From Hepatocystis sp. ex Piliocolobus tephrosceles (taxonomy: Eukaryota; Apicomplexa; Aconoidasida; Haemosporida; Plasmodiidae), in contig CABPSV020000032.1 in the NCBI GenBank assembly GCA_902459845.2, positions 1-42,471 on the forward strand: DNA of 42,471 nt, written 5' to 3'. Of this stretch, positions 24,377-35,612 are shown piece by piece. The notes under the pieces were generated by a model that saw only the letters and a list, made by a program, of their open reading frames with translations, made no database searches and was not told the origin of the DNA. Each line of letters starts with the position of its first letter. Positions within the stretch are counted from its first letter, which is position 1. A program made the translations under genes and the position numbers.

Positions 24377-24455
24377 TGAGTAACAATAAGTATAAATAAC
24401 AATAAGTATAAATAACAATAAGTATAAATAACAATAAGTATAAATAACAATAAGT
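24377..24455. repeat. 16-bp repeat abutting a start codon (taacaataagtataaa)
   Basis: Five copies of TAACAATAAGTATAAA. The last copy changes GTATAA to GTATGA and so supplies the ATG at 24456 that opens the next gene. Confidence 0.9.
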
Positions 24456-25511
24456 ATGAATGACGATAAATATGAAAATTTGAAAGAATATGATTTGCGA
24501 CTTAATGTAAGTTACATGAAAAAAGAGAAAAAAAAAAATAATTTAAATAGCATTTTATTTTTCCCATCATTATTTTGGTTTAATACAAATACCTTTCCCC
24601 CTATTCCTTTAATAAAATATGATAAAACAGAAGGTGATAAAAAATGTTGTGTTTTTAAAGTAAAAGATTATGTTACATGTTCTGTACATAAACATGGTGT
24701 TATTCTGAGAAAAATTATAAAAAATGAAATAATAAATATAAATATGTTCAATGATAGTAAGGTTTTATTATGCCTATTTTTTATTAACATTGATTTTGTA
24801 TTAAAACTAGCTAATTTGTTTAATGAAAAATATCTATTTAGTTTTTTTTTTTATGAGAAAGATAAAAATGGTGTAAGTGGTGAAACTAAAGAAGGTAGTG
24901 GCTATGGTAGTGACAATGGCAACGACAGCGATAGTGGCAACGACAGTGGCTATGGCAGCGATAGTGACAATGGCAGCGATAATGAACTTGGGGTTGTCGG
25001 AAAAAATTTAAAGGCACTATTCCCAAATACCTACACAAATAATGAATATAAAATGTTTTGCTATAATGATAAAAACGAAATACATTTATTCGATTCGAAA
25101 AAAAACATTTCTATTTTAAAGCTTAAAGAAAATATAACTATTACTAGTATACATTTTAATTTTATGTACATAAATAAAAAAAATAGTTTATATAATAAAT
25201 TATTAAATGATGAATATGAGGGAGATATTAAAATAGTTGATTATAATAAAGTTAATGAGAAAATAAAAAAAAAAAATAAATTTTGTTTTGAATTATTTCA
25301 AGATGAATGTATTGATTATAATACATTTGCAAAAATAAAAGATCAAAAAAATAATTTTTTTAAAATTGCAAATAACATTTTTTATGTTTTAATTTATGGT
25401 GATAATGAAGGGAATATCTATTTTTTTGTCCCACATAAAAATGTGAAAATAAGAAAGAAGTTAAGGTGTAGTCGTAGCAGTAGCGGTGACAGTAGTAGTA
25501 GTAGCAGTAGC

Positions 25512-25549
<38 letters not shown>

Positions 25550-28226
25550 CAGTAGCGGTGACAGTAATAGTAACTACCCTATCCGATTTATCGAAACTAA
25601 CGTAAAAGCATATTTTGAAATAGATAAAAAAAATAATTTTGTTAACCTAGTTAAAAATAATATTTACATTTTTGTTGTTTATGATGATTGTATAAAAATA
25701 ATTAATTTTTATTTATTTGAAATATATTTTAGTATCAACTTAAAACAAGAAAAAGTTTGTTACATAAGTAGTAAATTTATAAACTCAAATGAAAATTCTT
25801 ATGTATGTTTTTCTACTTCAAAATATGTTCATATTTTTAATGTAAATAATAAAAAAACAGTTCATTGTTTTCAATTAAGTGATAATGGCATTATTGATCA
25901 ACAACAATCAGAAATAATAGAAGAATTATGTTATACACAAAAAAAAAATCAAATAAAAAATTGTGCAACTGATTTGAAATTATGTCCCAAAATAAATGAA
26001 TATAATAAAGATGTTATCAGTAAATTGGAAAATATAATTGGAGAGGGAAACAGGTTCCAAGATATTGTTGATAATACGTTACAAAACACACAGCAACCAC
26101 TTTTAGTAAGTCATAGCAATAGAACCAACGATAACTACAATAAAGGGGATAATAAAAAAAACGTAGAAAATAATAAAAAAAACGTAGAAAATAATAAAAA
26201 AAACGTAGAAAATAATAAAAAAAACGTAGAAAATAATAAAAAAAACGTGGAAAATAATAAAAAAAACGTTGCAAATACAAAAGAAAAAGACGACTATATT
26301 TGCACTTTTTTTGATTCTAAAAATGATAGTATATACATAACATTTAACAAAGGTTTGGTATATGTATATAGCTTAAGTTTAAAAAAAATTATAAAAAAAA
26401 TTAATATACCTTGTAAACGTATTTTTTATTTATTTGTATTTTCATTAAATAATCAAAAATATATTTATGCTTATGATTTAGAAAAATATTATACTTTATT
26501 CAATGTAAGTAAAAATAAAGTTATTTATAAACTTTTTACATTAAGTGCATGGGTATATAACATCTTATGTTCTTATAATTATTTAATGTTTTCTTTAGGA
26601 AATCAAAACATTCACACTTTACAAATAAATACTTATAAAACTAATTTGTTAAAACCTATTTATTCGGAAAATATGAATATTTGTACTTATCTTATTAATC
26701 ACCCTAAATTATATTATCTTATAGCTTTTATAAATAATAAAATGAAATTTGGTTTTTTTTATATATCAAATAAAGAAAAAAAAAAAATAACCATTCCTAG
26801 TATAAAAGAAAATGAAAAAATTATTACTATTTGTTGGTTTGTGAGAAAAAAAAAATATTCATTAAGTATAGATGAGAATAAAAAATGTAATGGTCTTGGA
26901 GTAACTACAACTCACTTAGAACATATTAACAATTATAACAACACAACTGTAGTTTGTAGAAATGATGATAATGATGATAATTATGATAATTATGATAGTA
27001 AAAGTAACGATATTGATAATAAATGTAATACAGTAGAAGATGAGATAAAAAATAATAATTTCTTATTATCTAGAGTAAAAAAAAATAATAGTAAAATATT
27101 AATTGAACAAATAATGAAAAAAAGAAAAATAACAACAAATAATTTAAAAAGAATACATTCTGAAATACATACACATATAAACCAAAATAATAATTATGAA
27201 AATTATATAGTAGTATTAAATGAAAGTGCATTATTCCTATATAATATTGAAAAAGGAAATATAATTAAGTTAAATAATACTTTATTAAATAATTTATTTT
27301 TTTTAAAAAAAATAAATAAATATATTGGTTCAACTGTTATTAATAACTTTTGTTATGTTTTTCTTTTATGTGAACATAATTTACTTATTTTTAATGAAGA
27401 TTTAAAATTTATTAGTTGTAAAATAAAAATAAATGAAAAAAAAAATAAAATGTATATAAAAAATCAGTTTTTGTTTTTAGTTACTAACAGTGATGTATAT
27501 TTTACTTTTGTATGGACCTTAACTGATCTCTTTTCAGAAAATGTAGTTGTAACTGATGGTAGCACAAGTGGTACTGTTCAGGACAAACACAATGACATCA
27601 CTCAGATTGTAAATGATACCAATCAACTTGCACAACCTGCACAACCTGCACAAACTAGTACAAAGTCAGGGTCAGAGTTGGAGGTATTTTTTATAAAACT
27701 TAACCTAACTAAAAGTGGAAAAATTATATTATTTGATTTTTATTATATTGAGAATTATATTTATATAGCAATTTTGTTAAAAAAAAAGAGCATACACGTG
27801 TACAGAGTTAGTTTGGTAGGAACCGAAAGCGGTTGTGGCAACGATGGCATGGGTAACGATAATGTACGTGTCAGTGCTGACAAACGCAATGAAGATAGTG
27901 GCAATGTAACAGAATCCACAAGAAAAGGAGAAAACAACGACCACTGTAAATCCACTCTTATAGATACTAAACTAATTGCTGAATTTTTTAATTTTTATAT
28001 TTTTGATCATATAAATAAAATAGGTAGTATTTTAAGTATGAAATTTTTTTATAATTACGAAAAAAAAAAAATATATTTATCTTTTGGGGGAATAGAACAA
28101 TATCTTTTTTTTTGGAATTTTATTAAATACCCTCTAATTAAGAAGGAAACACATCAGTTAATGTCGAAAAAAAAACAAGAGGGCAAACTAATACATAAAA
28201 TAGTAAAAAAAAATACTAACGGATAA
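24456..28226 (+). CDS. Large beta-propeller (WD40-like) protein, function unknown
   Basis: Single-exon gene of 1256 aa. I do not recognise the family by name. Much of it alternates short hydrophobic strands with turns typical of propeller blades, for example LIYGDNEGNIYFF, VVYDDCIKIINFY, SYVCFSTSKYVHIFN, SIYITFNKGLVYVYS and, at the C terminus, LSFGGIEQYLFFWNF. Blades are spread over most of the length and separated by disordered inserts: Gly/Ser/Asp repeats near residues 145-180, a Ser run near 341-370, six or more NNKKNVE heptads near 565-606, an Asp/Asn stretch near 830-860 and a QPA repeat near 1058. It may be related to the rRNA-processing WD proteins, whose C terminus similarly follows many degenerate blades, but that is speculative. 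No signal peptide or clear membrane segment. It is convergent with PheRS and overlaps it by 11 bp. Confidence 0.85.
25470..25566 (+). repeat. Serine (AGT/AGC) trinucleotide run in CDS
   Basis: Some thirty AGT/AGC codons in a row, bracketed on both sides by a GGTGAC (Gly-Asp) interruption, within the propeller-like gene. Confidence 0.9.
26148..26270 (+). repeat. 21-bp in-frame repeat encoding NNKKNVE
   Basis: Six near-identical 21-bp units (AATAATAAAAAAAACGTAGAA); the fifth has a silent GTG for GTA, and the last diverges to NVANTK. It probably forms an exposed linker between propeller blades. Confidence 0.9.
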
Positions 28227-29971
28227 TTATATTGTACTCACTTGTGATATTTTCTATTATGTGCGCATGTAAATCGTTCACTTGTTTTTTAAATACTTGT
28301 TGTTCCTAAAAAAAAAAAAAATAAATAAATAAAATAAAAAAAATAAATAAATAAAATAAAATAAAATAAATAAATAAAATAAAATAAAATAAATAAATAA
28401 ATAAAATAAATAAATAAATAAAATAAAATAAATAAATAAATAAAATTAATGAAATAAAATAATAATAATAGTAATAAAGGTTTATATAACGTGATGAGCG
28501 TTATGCCATGCAAAGGAGGTATATATCCCATACAGACAGGCAGACAGACAGACAGACAGACACACAGACACACACACACAACATACACAGAAATGCCATA
28601 ATAAAAAAATACCTTTATATCCATTGTCGGTGCATAAACAAATTTGTAAGTATAACTAATTTCATTTTTAAGCTTATTATAGAATATATCAATAAGAAAA
28701 ACTTTATACAATAAATTAATATTTTTAATGTTTTTCATTTGAAAAATGTTTTTTATAAATATTGCATTATTCCAATTTGAGTTTGAATAAAAAGATAAAT
28801 CTCTTTCTTCATTTTTTATGTTATATAAATTTATGAAATATAGAAAGTTGTTACTACTACTATAATCAACATTTTTTTTTTTTTTTTTTGTTCCCTCATT
28901 CGTTATTTTTGTGCATTTTTTTAAAAGTCTTAATAATCTATTTTTTAATTTTATTCCTTCATTTTTATAACAACCTAATAAAATGTTTTGTTTATATTCT
29001 TCAAAATTAGTTTCCTTATTTTTCCCATCGATATTTACATTTTTATCATAATTGCCATTTACACTATTTAAACCACTTACACTATTTAAACCACTTACAC
29101 TATTTAAACCACTTACACTATTTAAACCATTTACACTATTTAAACCATTTATATTATTTAAACCATTTATATTATATATATTACTTGTTTTTATGTTGGG
29201 TGGTGTTTTTTCAGTATTGTTGTCACTAGGTGTACTAAAATCACTTACATTGTAACATCTACCCATTTTATCTGTTATTGTCTCTTTCTTAATAAATCCA
29301 GTTTTTTCGTTACTTACTATATTTTTTTCTGTATTCGAAATATATAAATATAGGTCCCTAATTCTATCAATGTCATGCTTTATCATTGCAATACGATCTA
29401 AACCTAACCCTACAGCTAAATAATCATACATATCGTATTTTTTATTTTTTTTAAATATAATTTTTTTTTTTAAAATACCACTACCTAAAATTTCAATCCA
29501 TTTATTGTTATAAAAAACTTCTGCTTGTAATGATTGTTCTGTAAAATCAAAAGAGTCATTTTTAATTCGCCACATATAATTATTATTAAATAAAAATGTT
29601 AATAATTCACTTAAAAAATAAACAAGTTGTTTTTTTTTATCAATTAATTCATTTGTTATTTTTATATAAATATCCATTTGGGTAAAAAAAGGAAAATGAT
29701 ATTTATCAATATTATCTTTTCTAAACACATTAGAAACGATAATAAAATTGTTTATATTATTTGAATTGGAAAAGGGGTAGGACGGATTTGTTCGTGATGT
29801 TGTTTTTTCATTTAGATTATTCAAACTCTTTTTATTACTTGTAACACTTTTGAAATCTTTACCAACTGAATTATTGTCATCAGTAAAATATGTATAAACA
29901 CTTTTTGTTTTACTTTCATTTTTATCGCTAACTTTTTGTTTGTTAATTATTGTATTAAAAGGATGTCCATT

Positions 29972-30005
<34 letters not shown>

Positions 30006-30523
30006 CCTAGTTTTAATAATGTCTCATCTTTACTTTTATTACTATTTATTTCTTCTTCTTTTTTTTTATCATATTTTTCGGATATATTATTTACTTTATG
30101 ATAAATTTTTGGAAATAAAGAAGTGGCTTGAGGAATGTATAAGTACTTGTTGGAAAAGTAAAAATTGTTTTGGGGTAAAGTTGTCTCATTTGTGTTTTTA
30201 ATTAATATATCATTAAAACAAGTTTTACTGTCATAAAGAGGACATTTGTTATAAACTAAATAAAACGAGTTTTTTGTTTTTAAAAAAGTTAATATTTGTT
30301 TTGTTACATTGTTTATAGGATGATTTTTTATATTATAAACATATTTAAATCTACTGTAGTTTATTATATCATGTTTTATTTGATAATTATTATCCAGTTT
30401 GGATATTACTATTTTTTTTATATGTGGAATATACGTGTTATTATTATTATTATAAGCATTCCTTAATCTTGTAAAAAAAAGAAAAATAGCTAAGGGTATA
30501 TGAAAGAAAAAAAAAAAAAGCAT
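28216..30523 (-). CDS. Organellar (mitochondrial-type) phenylalanyl-tRNA synthetase
   Basis: Two exons: 30523-28613 and 28305-28216, joined in phase 0 (donor AAG|GTATTT, acceptor TTTAG|GAACAA); 666 aa from ATG 30523. It charges tRNA-Phe as a single-chain enzyme of the mitochondrial/plastid class. Motif 2 is NVFRKDNIDKYHFPFFTQMD (about 265-284), the Phe-binding strand has FDFTEQSLQAEV (about 325-336), and motif 3 is VGLGLDRIAMI (about 371-381). An anticodon-binding FDX-ACB domain closes the protein; its end (QVNDLHAHIIENI...) is encoded by exon 2. Without splicing the frame runs into Cys/Val-rich microsatellite. Large Asn/Lys inserts and NGLNSVS repeats separate the domains. P. falciparum has a mitochondrial enzyme of this class. 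The start is uncertain: MLFFFFFHIPLAIFLFF could be a targeting signal, or the T-rich end of an intron from an exon at 31069-31029. Confidence 0.92.
28306..28612 (-). other. PheRS intron with microsatellites
   Basis: A 307-bp GT-AG intron. It contains (on the plus strand) an A-rich AAATA/AAATAAAT run at about 28315-28445 and a CAGA/CACA microsatellite at 28537-28590. A read-through frame gives an artefactual Cys/Val-rich and Phe/Tyr/Ile-rich tail. Confidence 0.85.
29052..29175 (-). repeat. 21-bp in-frame repeat encoding NGLNSVS
   Basis: Six to seven units of the NGLN(S/N)(V/I)(S/N) type within the insert between catalytic core and FDX-ACB domain of PheRS. The central copies are identical in nucleotide sequence. 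Confidence 0.88.
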
Positions 30524-30681
30524 TTCTAAATTTGGGCAAGCACTCACACAGAAAAGTTGCCCTTTCACATGTTGTTAGCTGCTTTTAATTTCTTGTTTCT
30601 TTATTTTAAAAAGGGGGGTGTTGCACATGGAGCAAAAAAAAAAAAAAACTACAATAACGGGAGTTTTTTTTTTTTTTCATT

Positions 30682-30800
30682 TGGCTATTTCACTTGGCTA
30701 CTTCACTTGGGTATTTTTTTCACTTGGCTACTTCACTTGGGTATTTTTTTCACTTGGCTACTTCACTTGGGTATTTTTTTCATTTGGCTACTTTTTTTTT
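30682..30800. repeat. 30-bp tandem repeat upstream of PheRS
   Basis: Three nearly perfect 30-bp copies (CTTGGCTACTTCACTTGGGT plus a T-rich remainder), followed by degenerate CTTGGCTA-T(n) copies to about 30836. It lies within 0.3 kb of the PheRS ATG. Confidence 0.9.
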
Positions 30801-30892
30801 TTCACTTGGCTACTTTTTTTTTTTTTACTTGGCTATTTTTATCTTATTTAACTATTTTTTTCATCCTTTTACCTTAACCGTTCATGTAATAA

Positions 30893-30930
<38 letters not shown>

Positions 30931-31028
30931 TATAGCAATAACAATACTCATATAATGACGTGTCACCAAGTATAGCACTTGTAGAAGAACAAAAAAGTGA
31001 ACACTTGTGTATATGTTTGATTACTTAC

Positions 31029-31069
31029 GGATCAATTTTGCAAAAAATATCGACAATTTCATTTGACAT
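31029..31069 (-). other. Possible 5' coding exon (alternative PheRS start or micro-ORF)
   Basis: Minus-strand ATG at 31069 encodes MSNEIVDIFCKID plus two bases and stops at a perfect GTAAGT donor (31028-31023). Two continuations keep the frame. First, splicing to the ACAAG|A acceptor just inside the PheRS frame (about 30473) joins it to LRNAYNNN; that acceptor follows a long T-rich tract. Second, splicing to TACAAG|TGC at 30977 gives a 31-aa peptide ending at 30923 via a 51-bp intron. Neither can be chosen from sequence alone. Confidence 0.4.
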
Positions 31070-31265
31070 TTTTTTTCATATCAATATCAAACATTTTTTT
31101 TTAAAAATATAAAAATTTATAATTTTTTTTTTTTTTTTCTTTTTTTTTTATGTTATGTTATTATCAACATTGATAAAAAACTTGAGAAAAAGAAGAGTAT
31201 ACAAGCACAAAAAGAAAACATATATGTAAGCATGTGCGTATATACATGTATAGAAAAGTGTAGCA

Positions 31266-31318
<53 letters not shown>

Positions 31319-31688
31319 TATGTATTTATATATAAATATATATAAACATAATAGTTTAAAATGCTATAATTGGTCAAGCAATATTAAAAAAATATAAAAA
31401 AATGAAAAGCGTGTGTGTGAGTTAACAAAAGATATACACAATAAAATAAAGGTGCAAAATGAATAAATGCATAAATGATCAGGCATTCCGATCCATGTTT
31501 CTATGGCATGTGAATAAATAAATGAATTGTATTAATTTGTTTAAAAATAAATAAAATAATAAATATTTAAGTATTAAAAATTGAAATGATTAAAGTAAGG
31601 AAAGGTTCAAATTGGGGAGTTTTGTTAAACCTGTACGAGGTTATGTCTACAATTTTTACCTCGCTTCGTTCAATTATGGTAAGTATAT

Positions 31689-31771
31689 CTCATTTTGTCA
31701 TTTTGTCATTTTGTCATTTTGTCATTTTGTCATTTTGTCATTTTGTCATTTTGTCATTTTGTCATTTTGTC
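31689..31771. repeat. 8-bp tandem repeat (cattttgt)
   Basis: About ten perfect copies of CATTTTGT, roughly 180 bp downstream of the CPN60 stop codon. Confidence 0.93.
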
Positions 31772-31953
31772 AGATGGTTCGTTTCAGTTTAATTACCGTT
31801 TTTTTTTTTTTTTAACTTCTTATTATACCTCGTAATGTATATTTATACATATATATGTATATAATATGTATATAATATGTATATAATATGTATAGTACCA
31901 TTCTGCTCGGATGTATCAAACTGTTTATGAACATTCGTACATGCAAACAAAGT

Positions 31954-34666
31954 TTATTCATTATAGTTATATCCATCAGCCTCACCCTCCTCATCTATAT
32001 CTTCTTCATCCTCCTCTTCTTCATCATCTTCATCATCTTCATCTTCTTCATCTTCATCTTCTTCATCATCTAAGTCATCCATATCATCTTCATCTTCCAT
32101 ATCATCTTCATCTTCTATTTCTTCATCTTCTACTTCTGATCTTGATTTATTTTTAAATCCTCTTTTTCTATTAGTATTTAAATAATTTCTAGAATTTATA
32201 GTTGAATCTAATACACCTCTATCTTTTTTTTCACTATCCACCATCATACATTCAGTAGTTAAAACCATACTAGCTATACTACAACTGTTTTTAATAACAC
32301 TTATAATAACATTAGTACTATCAATAATTCCATTTTCTACCATATTAACAAATTTATTTGTATTTACATCATATCCAAATCCATATTTATCTTTTGAATT
32401 TAAAATAATTTTAACAACATTATCTCCATTTACACCTGCATTGTCAGCTATTTGTTTTGTAATTACATCTAAACTACTAACTACTATATTAGCTCCCATT
32501 TTTTGTAATTCAATTTCTGATTCTAAATTACCAACCAAATCAAGATATTTTTTATCATCAGCATTAGTAATATCAGCAAAATTATTTTCAATTTGTTTAT
32601 ATATTTCATTTATGAAATTTGATTTTATAATTTCTAAGTATGTAACACCACCACCTGGTACATATCCTATATCTATAGCACTTTTAACTGCATTAGTAGC
32701 ATCTTCATATTTAAATTTTCTTTCTTTTTGTTCTGTTTCACTATTACCTCCTATTAATATTTTTGCTATTCCACCTGATAAAGCAGCTATACGTTCATTC
32801 AATTTTTCTTTATCATATTTTGATGTTGTTTCATCATATTCTTTTTTTAAAACTTTTATTCGTTCATCTATTTGATTTTTATAATCTTCTTTTGTAATTA
32901 AACTCGTTCTATCTTTTTTTACAATTAAAGTGTTGGCGTGTCCTAACAATGATAAATAATTGTTATCGAAGCTGCTCATGTTGTTATGTAAGTTGTTTAG
33001 GTCGAGTCCTACATCGGCACTTATATATTTACTGTTTGTAACAATACAAAGATCTTTTAAATAATCCTTTCTTCTATCTCCGAAGGATGGTGCTCTGATT
33101 GGGACCTACGCAAAAAAAAAAAAAAATAAATAAAAAAAAAAAATAAAAAAATAAAAAAAATAAAAAAATAAAAAAAATAAAAAAATAAAATAAAAAAATA
33201 AAAAAAATAAAAAAATAAAATAAAAAAATAAAAAGAAAATTGTGAAAATGGATAAGTAAAAAGAGCTGTAAGAAAGTTGTACCGAAGAAAATAATTCTAA
33301 TAAAATTACGAATTACTCTATTTCTTAATTTTCTTTTTTTTTTTTTTTTTTTATATCTCTATTTTATGAGCATAAAATAAGTGATCACTTTATGCTTTAT
33401 TTAATAAAACAAGAGAATGCATGGTGTAACACAAGGAAAAAAAAAAAAAAAAAAAATAAACCAAAGTAGACCAAGTGTACCAAAGTAAACTTATTTATTA
33501 ATGCTCACGCTTAAACATTTTGTTTATTTTTTTAGTAAACACTCATATATACGCATGTACATATATATATCCATTAACATAAGAGTTAAAAGATAAGAGT
33601 TAAAACATAAGAGTTAAAATATAAGAGTTAATTATATATGAAGATAACGTACCACTTTAATCGCGCCCTTCAACTTATTTATTATTAATGTTTGTAACAC
33701 CTCGTTACTAAAATCATCGGCAATAATACATAGAGGTTGTTTATTTTTTGCAAATATTTCTAAAATGGGTAAAATAGATTGTATATTATCTATATTCTGA
33801 TCAGTAATTAAAGTTGCAACATTTGTATATTCAATATAATCCTTATTTTCGTTGTATAAAAGATAAGGATTTATTATACCTCTATCAAAATTATAACCTT
33901 CTGTAAATTCTAATTTATCATTAATATCAGCATTGTCATCTAAAATTATAGCTGCATTTTTTCCTAATTTATCATATGCGTTAGCAATAATTTGACCCAT
34001 ATGTATATCGTTATTACTAGCTATAGTTGCAATGTTTAAAATATCTTTATAAGTTTTTATTGGTGTACTTAATGTTTTTATTTTTTCAATAATCATTTTT
34101 GAAGCTAATTGTATACCTCGTTGAATTGGAATGGGATTGTGATTATTATTAACTTTTTCAATTCCTTTTTTTGTCAATGTTGCTGTCATTAATGCTGTTG
34201 AACTTGTTCCATCACCAGCTTTATCATTTGAAATATTAGTACTTTCTTGCATTAATTTAACACCATTATTTCTTTTTCTATCTTTTAGTGATATATTTTT
34301 TGCTATAGTAACACCATCATTTATAATTAATGGACTACCATACTCTTTTTCTAGTAAAACATTTCTTCCTCTTGGTCCTAAAGTCAATTTTACAACATCC
34401 GATACAGTTAATATACCCTTTAATAATTCATTGCGACATTCATTTCCATATATTATATCTTTACCTTTTACTTTATTTTCAGACATATGCATTTTGACGT
34501 AATTTTCTTTACGTCTGCTTATTAGTTTATTATTAATAAACTTTAATCGTTTTTTTAAAAGTGTATTATTCCTTTTGGAGATTATTTTTTTATGTTTTAT
34601 ACTTATGCATTTTTTTGACAGGATAAATATTAAAATAGGTAATAACAGTATTCGAATTATTTTCAT
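31954..34666 (-). CDS. CPN60: Apicoplast chaperonin CPN60 (GroEL family)
   Basis: Two exons: 34666-33653 (338 codons) and 33105-31954 (383 codons plus stop), joined in phase 0 at donor GTG|GTACGT and acceptor GCGTAG|GTCCCA; 721 aa. The N terminus MKIIRILLLPILIFILS is a signal peptide followed by a Lys/Arg/Asn-rich transit region, the bipartite apicoplast import signal. GroEL landmarks are intact: TLGPRGRNVLLEKEYGSP, the catalytic Asp in NDGVT, GDGTSSTA, the hydrolysis Asp in YEDATNAVKSA, GGGVTYLE and the equatorial segment NGDNVVKIILNSKDKYGFGY. The join restores the apical sequence KV-VPIRAPSFGDRRK. It folds imported proteins in the apicoplast stroma. In place of the GGM-type tail, the last ~60 residues are a run of Asp and Glu. 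It is divergently arranged with the dihydrolipoyl dehydrogenase gene. Confidence 0.97.
33106..33652 (-). other. CPN60 intron with repeats
   Basis: A 547-bp GT-AG intron. Near its 3' end (plus-strand 33112-33235) is an A6-7T minisatellite that forms the T-rich tract before the acceptor. Near the donor (33585-33632) is a 14-bp repeat, ATAAGAGTTAAAA(G/C/T), in four copies. Confidence 0.88.
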
Positions 34667-35081
34667 TGTGTCAGAGTTTAATAAGTTCTTGATACGTATA
34701 AGTGAGTGGATATATATATATATATATATGTGCTACGTATGTACAAGTACGTGTTTATATATGTTGTGTATTATACCCTTTATTTTTTTAATTTTTAATT
34801 TTTAATTCTTAATTTTTAATTTTTTTTTTTTTTTTTTTTTTTTTTTGTTATTATTTACGTGTTATATGAATACGTTATTATTTTTCTCCTCATCAAGACT
34901 GTATTTTGTAATAATCAAAACAAATGGACTTACAGTTGTAACGAGAAAAAAAAAAAATAAAATAAAATAATCTTAACAGTAAAATTATTATATACTTTGT
35001 ATAACGCATGCGTTTAAAAAAAAACAAAAGAAAAGAAATGAAAAGGAATATATAGAGCTTAACACAAGCTTAAGAGAAAAA

Positions 35082-35135
<54 letters not shown>

Positions 35136-35424
35136 ATATGACATGTACATATTTATATATAGGCATTACAAATATTGTATAACATACAATGAGAACACAT
35201 ACGTAAGTATATAATATACATATGTATATATGTATATAATATATAATGTACGTATGTAGAGAAATTCAAATTGTTGATGATAGCGTAAATTGAACATTCA
35301 TGCCAAGCATTCAAATATATATACAAATATATTTTAGTGTATAGAAAAAGGTATATATTCAAAAATGCCCAATTTGTATTGTTTCCCTTTTTTAATATGA
35401 CAGGTTCATTTTTATTTTCCAAAA

Positions 35425-35612
35425 AATTAAAAACGAGAAATAAAAAACGAGAAATAAAAAACGAGAAATAAAAAACGAGAAATAAAAAACGAGAAATAAA
35501 AAACGAGAAATAAAAAACGAAAAATAAAATACAGAAAACAAAAAACAAAAAGCAAAAAACAAAAAGCAAAAAACAAAAAGCAAAAAACAAAAAGTAAAAA
35601 ACAAAAAGCAAA
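35425..35612. repeat. Two adjoining 14-bp arrays
   Basis: About seven copies of ACGAGAAATAAAAA followed by about five copies of CAAAAAGCAAAAAA. Different sequences with the same unit length sit side by side. Confidence 0.88.

Larger units (their letters stand above)
22814..24455. other. Intergenic DNA between the Asn-rich and propeller genes
   Basis: No gene is supported. In order it holds a 16-bp array (22902-23239), T runs, a 14-bp array (23511-23604), a C-rich patch near 23736-23760, A/T tracts, a second C-rich block (24322-24368) and a 16-bp array ending at the next start codon. A frame at 24037-24219 begins MFKKTKVNDQGVANF but dissolves into Lys and Asn codons of an A-rich tract; it is not called. 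Confidence 0.7.
30524..31953. other. Intergenic DNA between PheRS and CPN60
   Basis: It holds a 30-bp repeat (30682-30800), T runs, a possible short 5' exon (31069-31029), a 44-nt A run at 31271-31314 and an 8-bp array (31689-31771). Both flanking genes are on the minus strand, so it contains the CPN60 3' end and the PheRS promoter and leader. No other gene is supported. Confidence 0.65.

Noticed and set aside
28306..28612. Cys/Val-rich C-terminal extension of PheRS
   Set aside because: It is read-through into a microsatellite intron. Splicing to 28305 restores the expected FDX-ACB terminus.
30524..30568. Extra 15 residues at the N terminus of PheRS
   Set aside because: The frame begins at GTG; the first ATG is at 30523.
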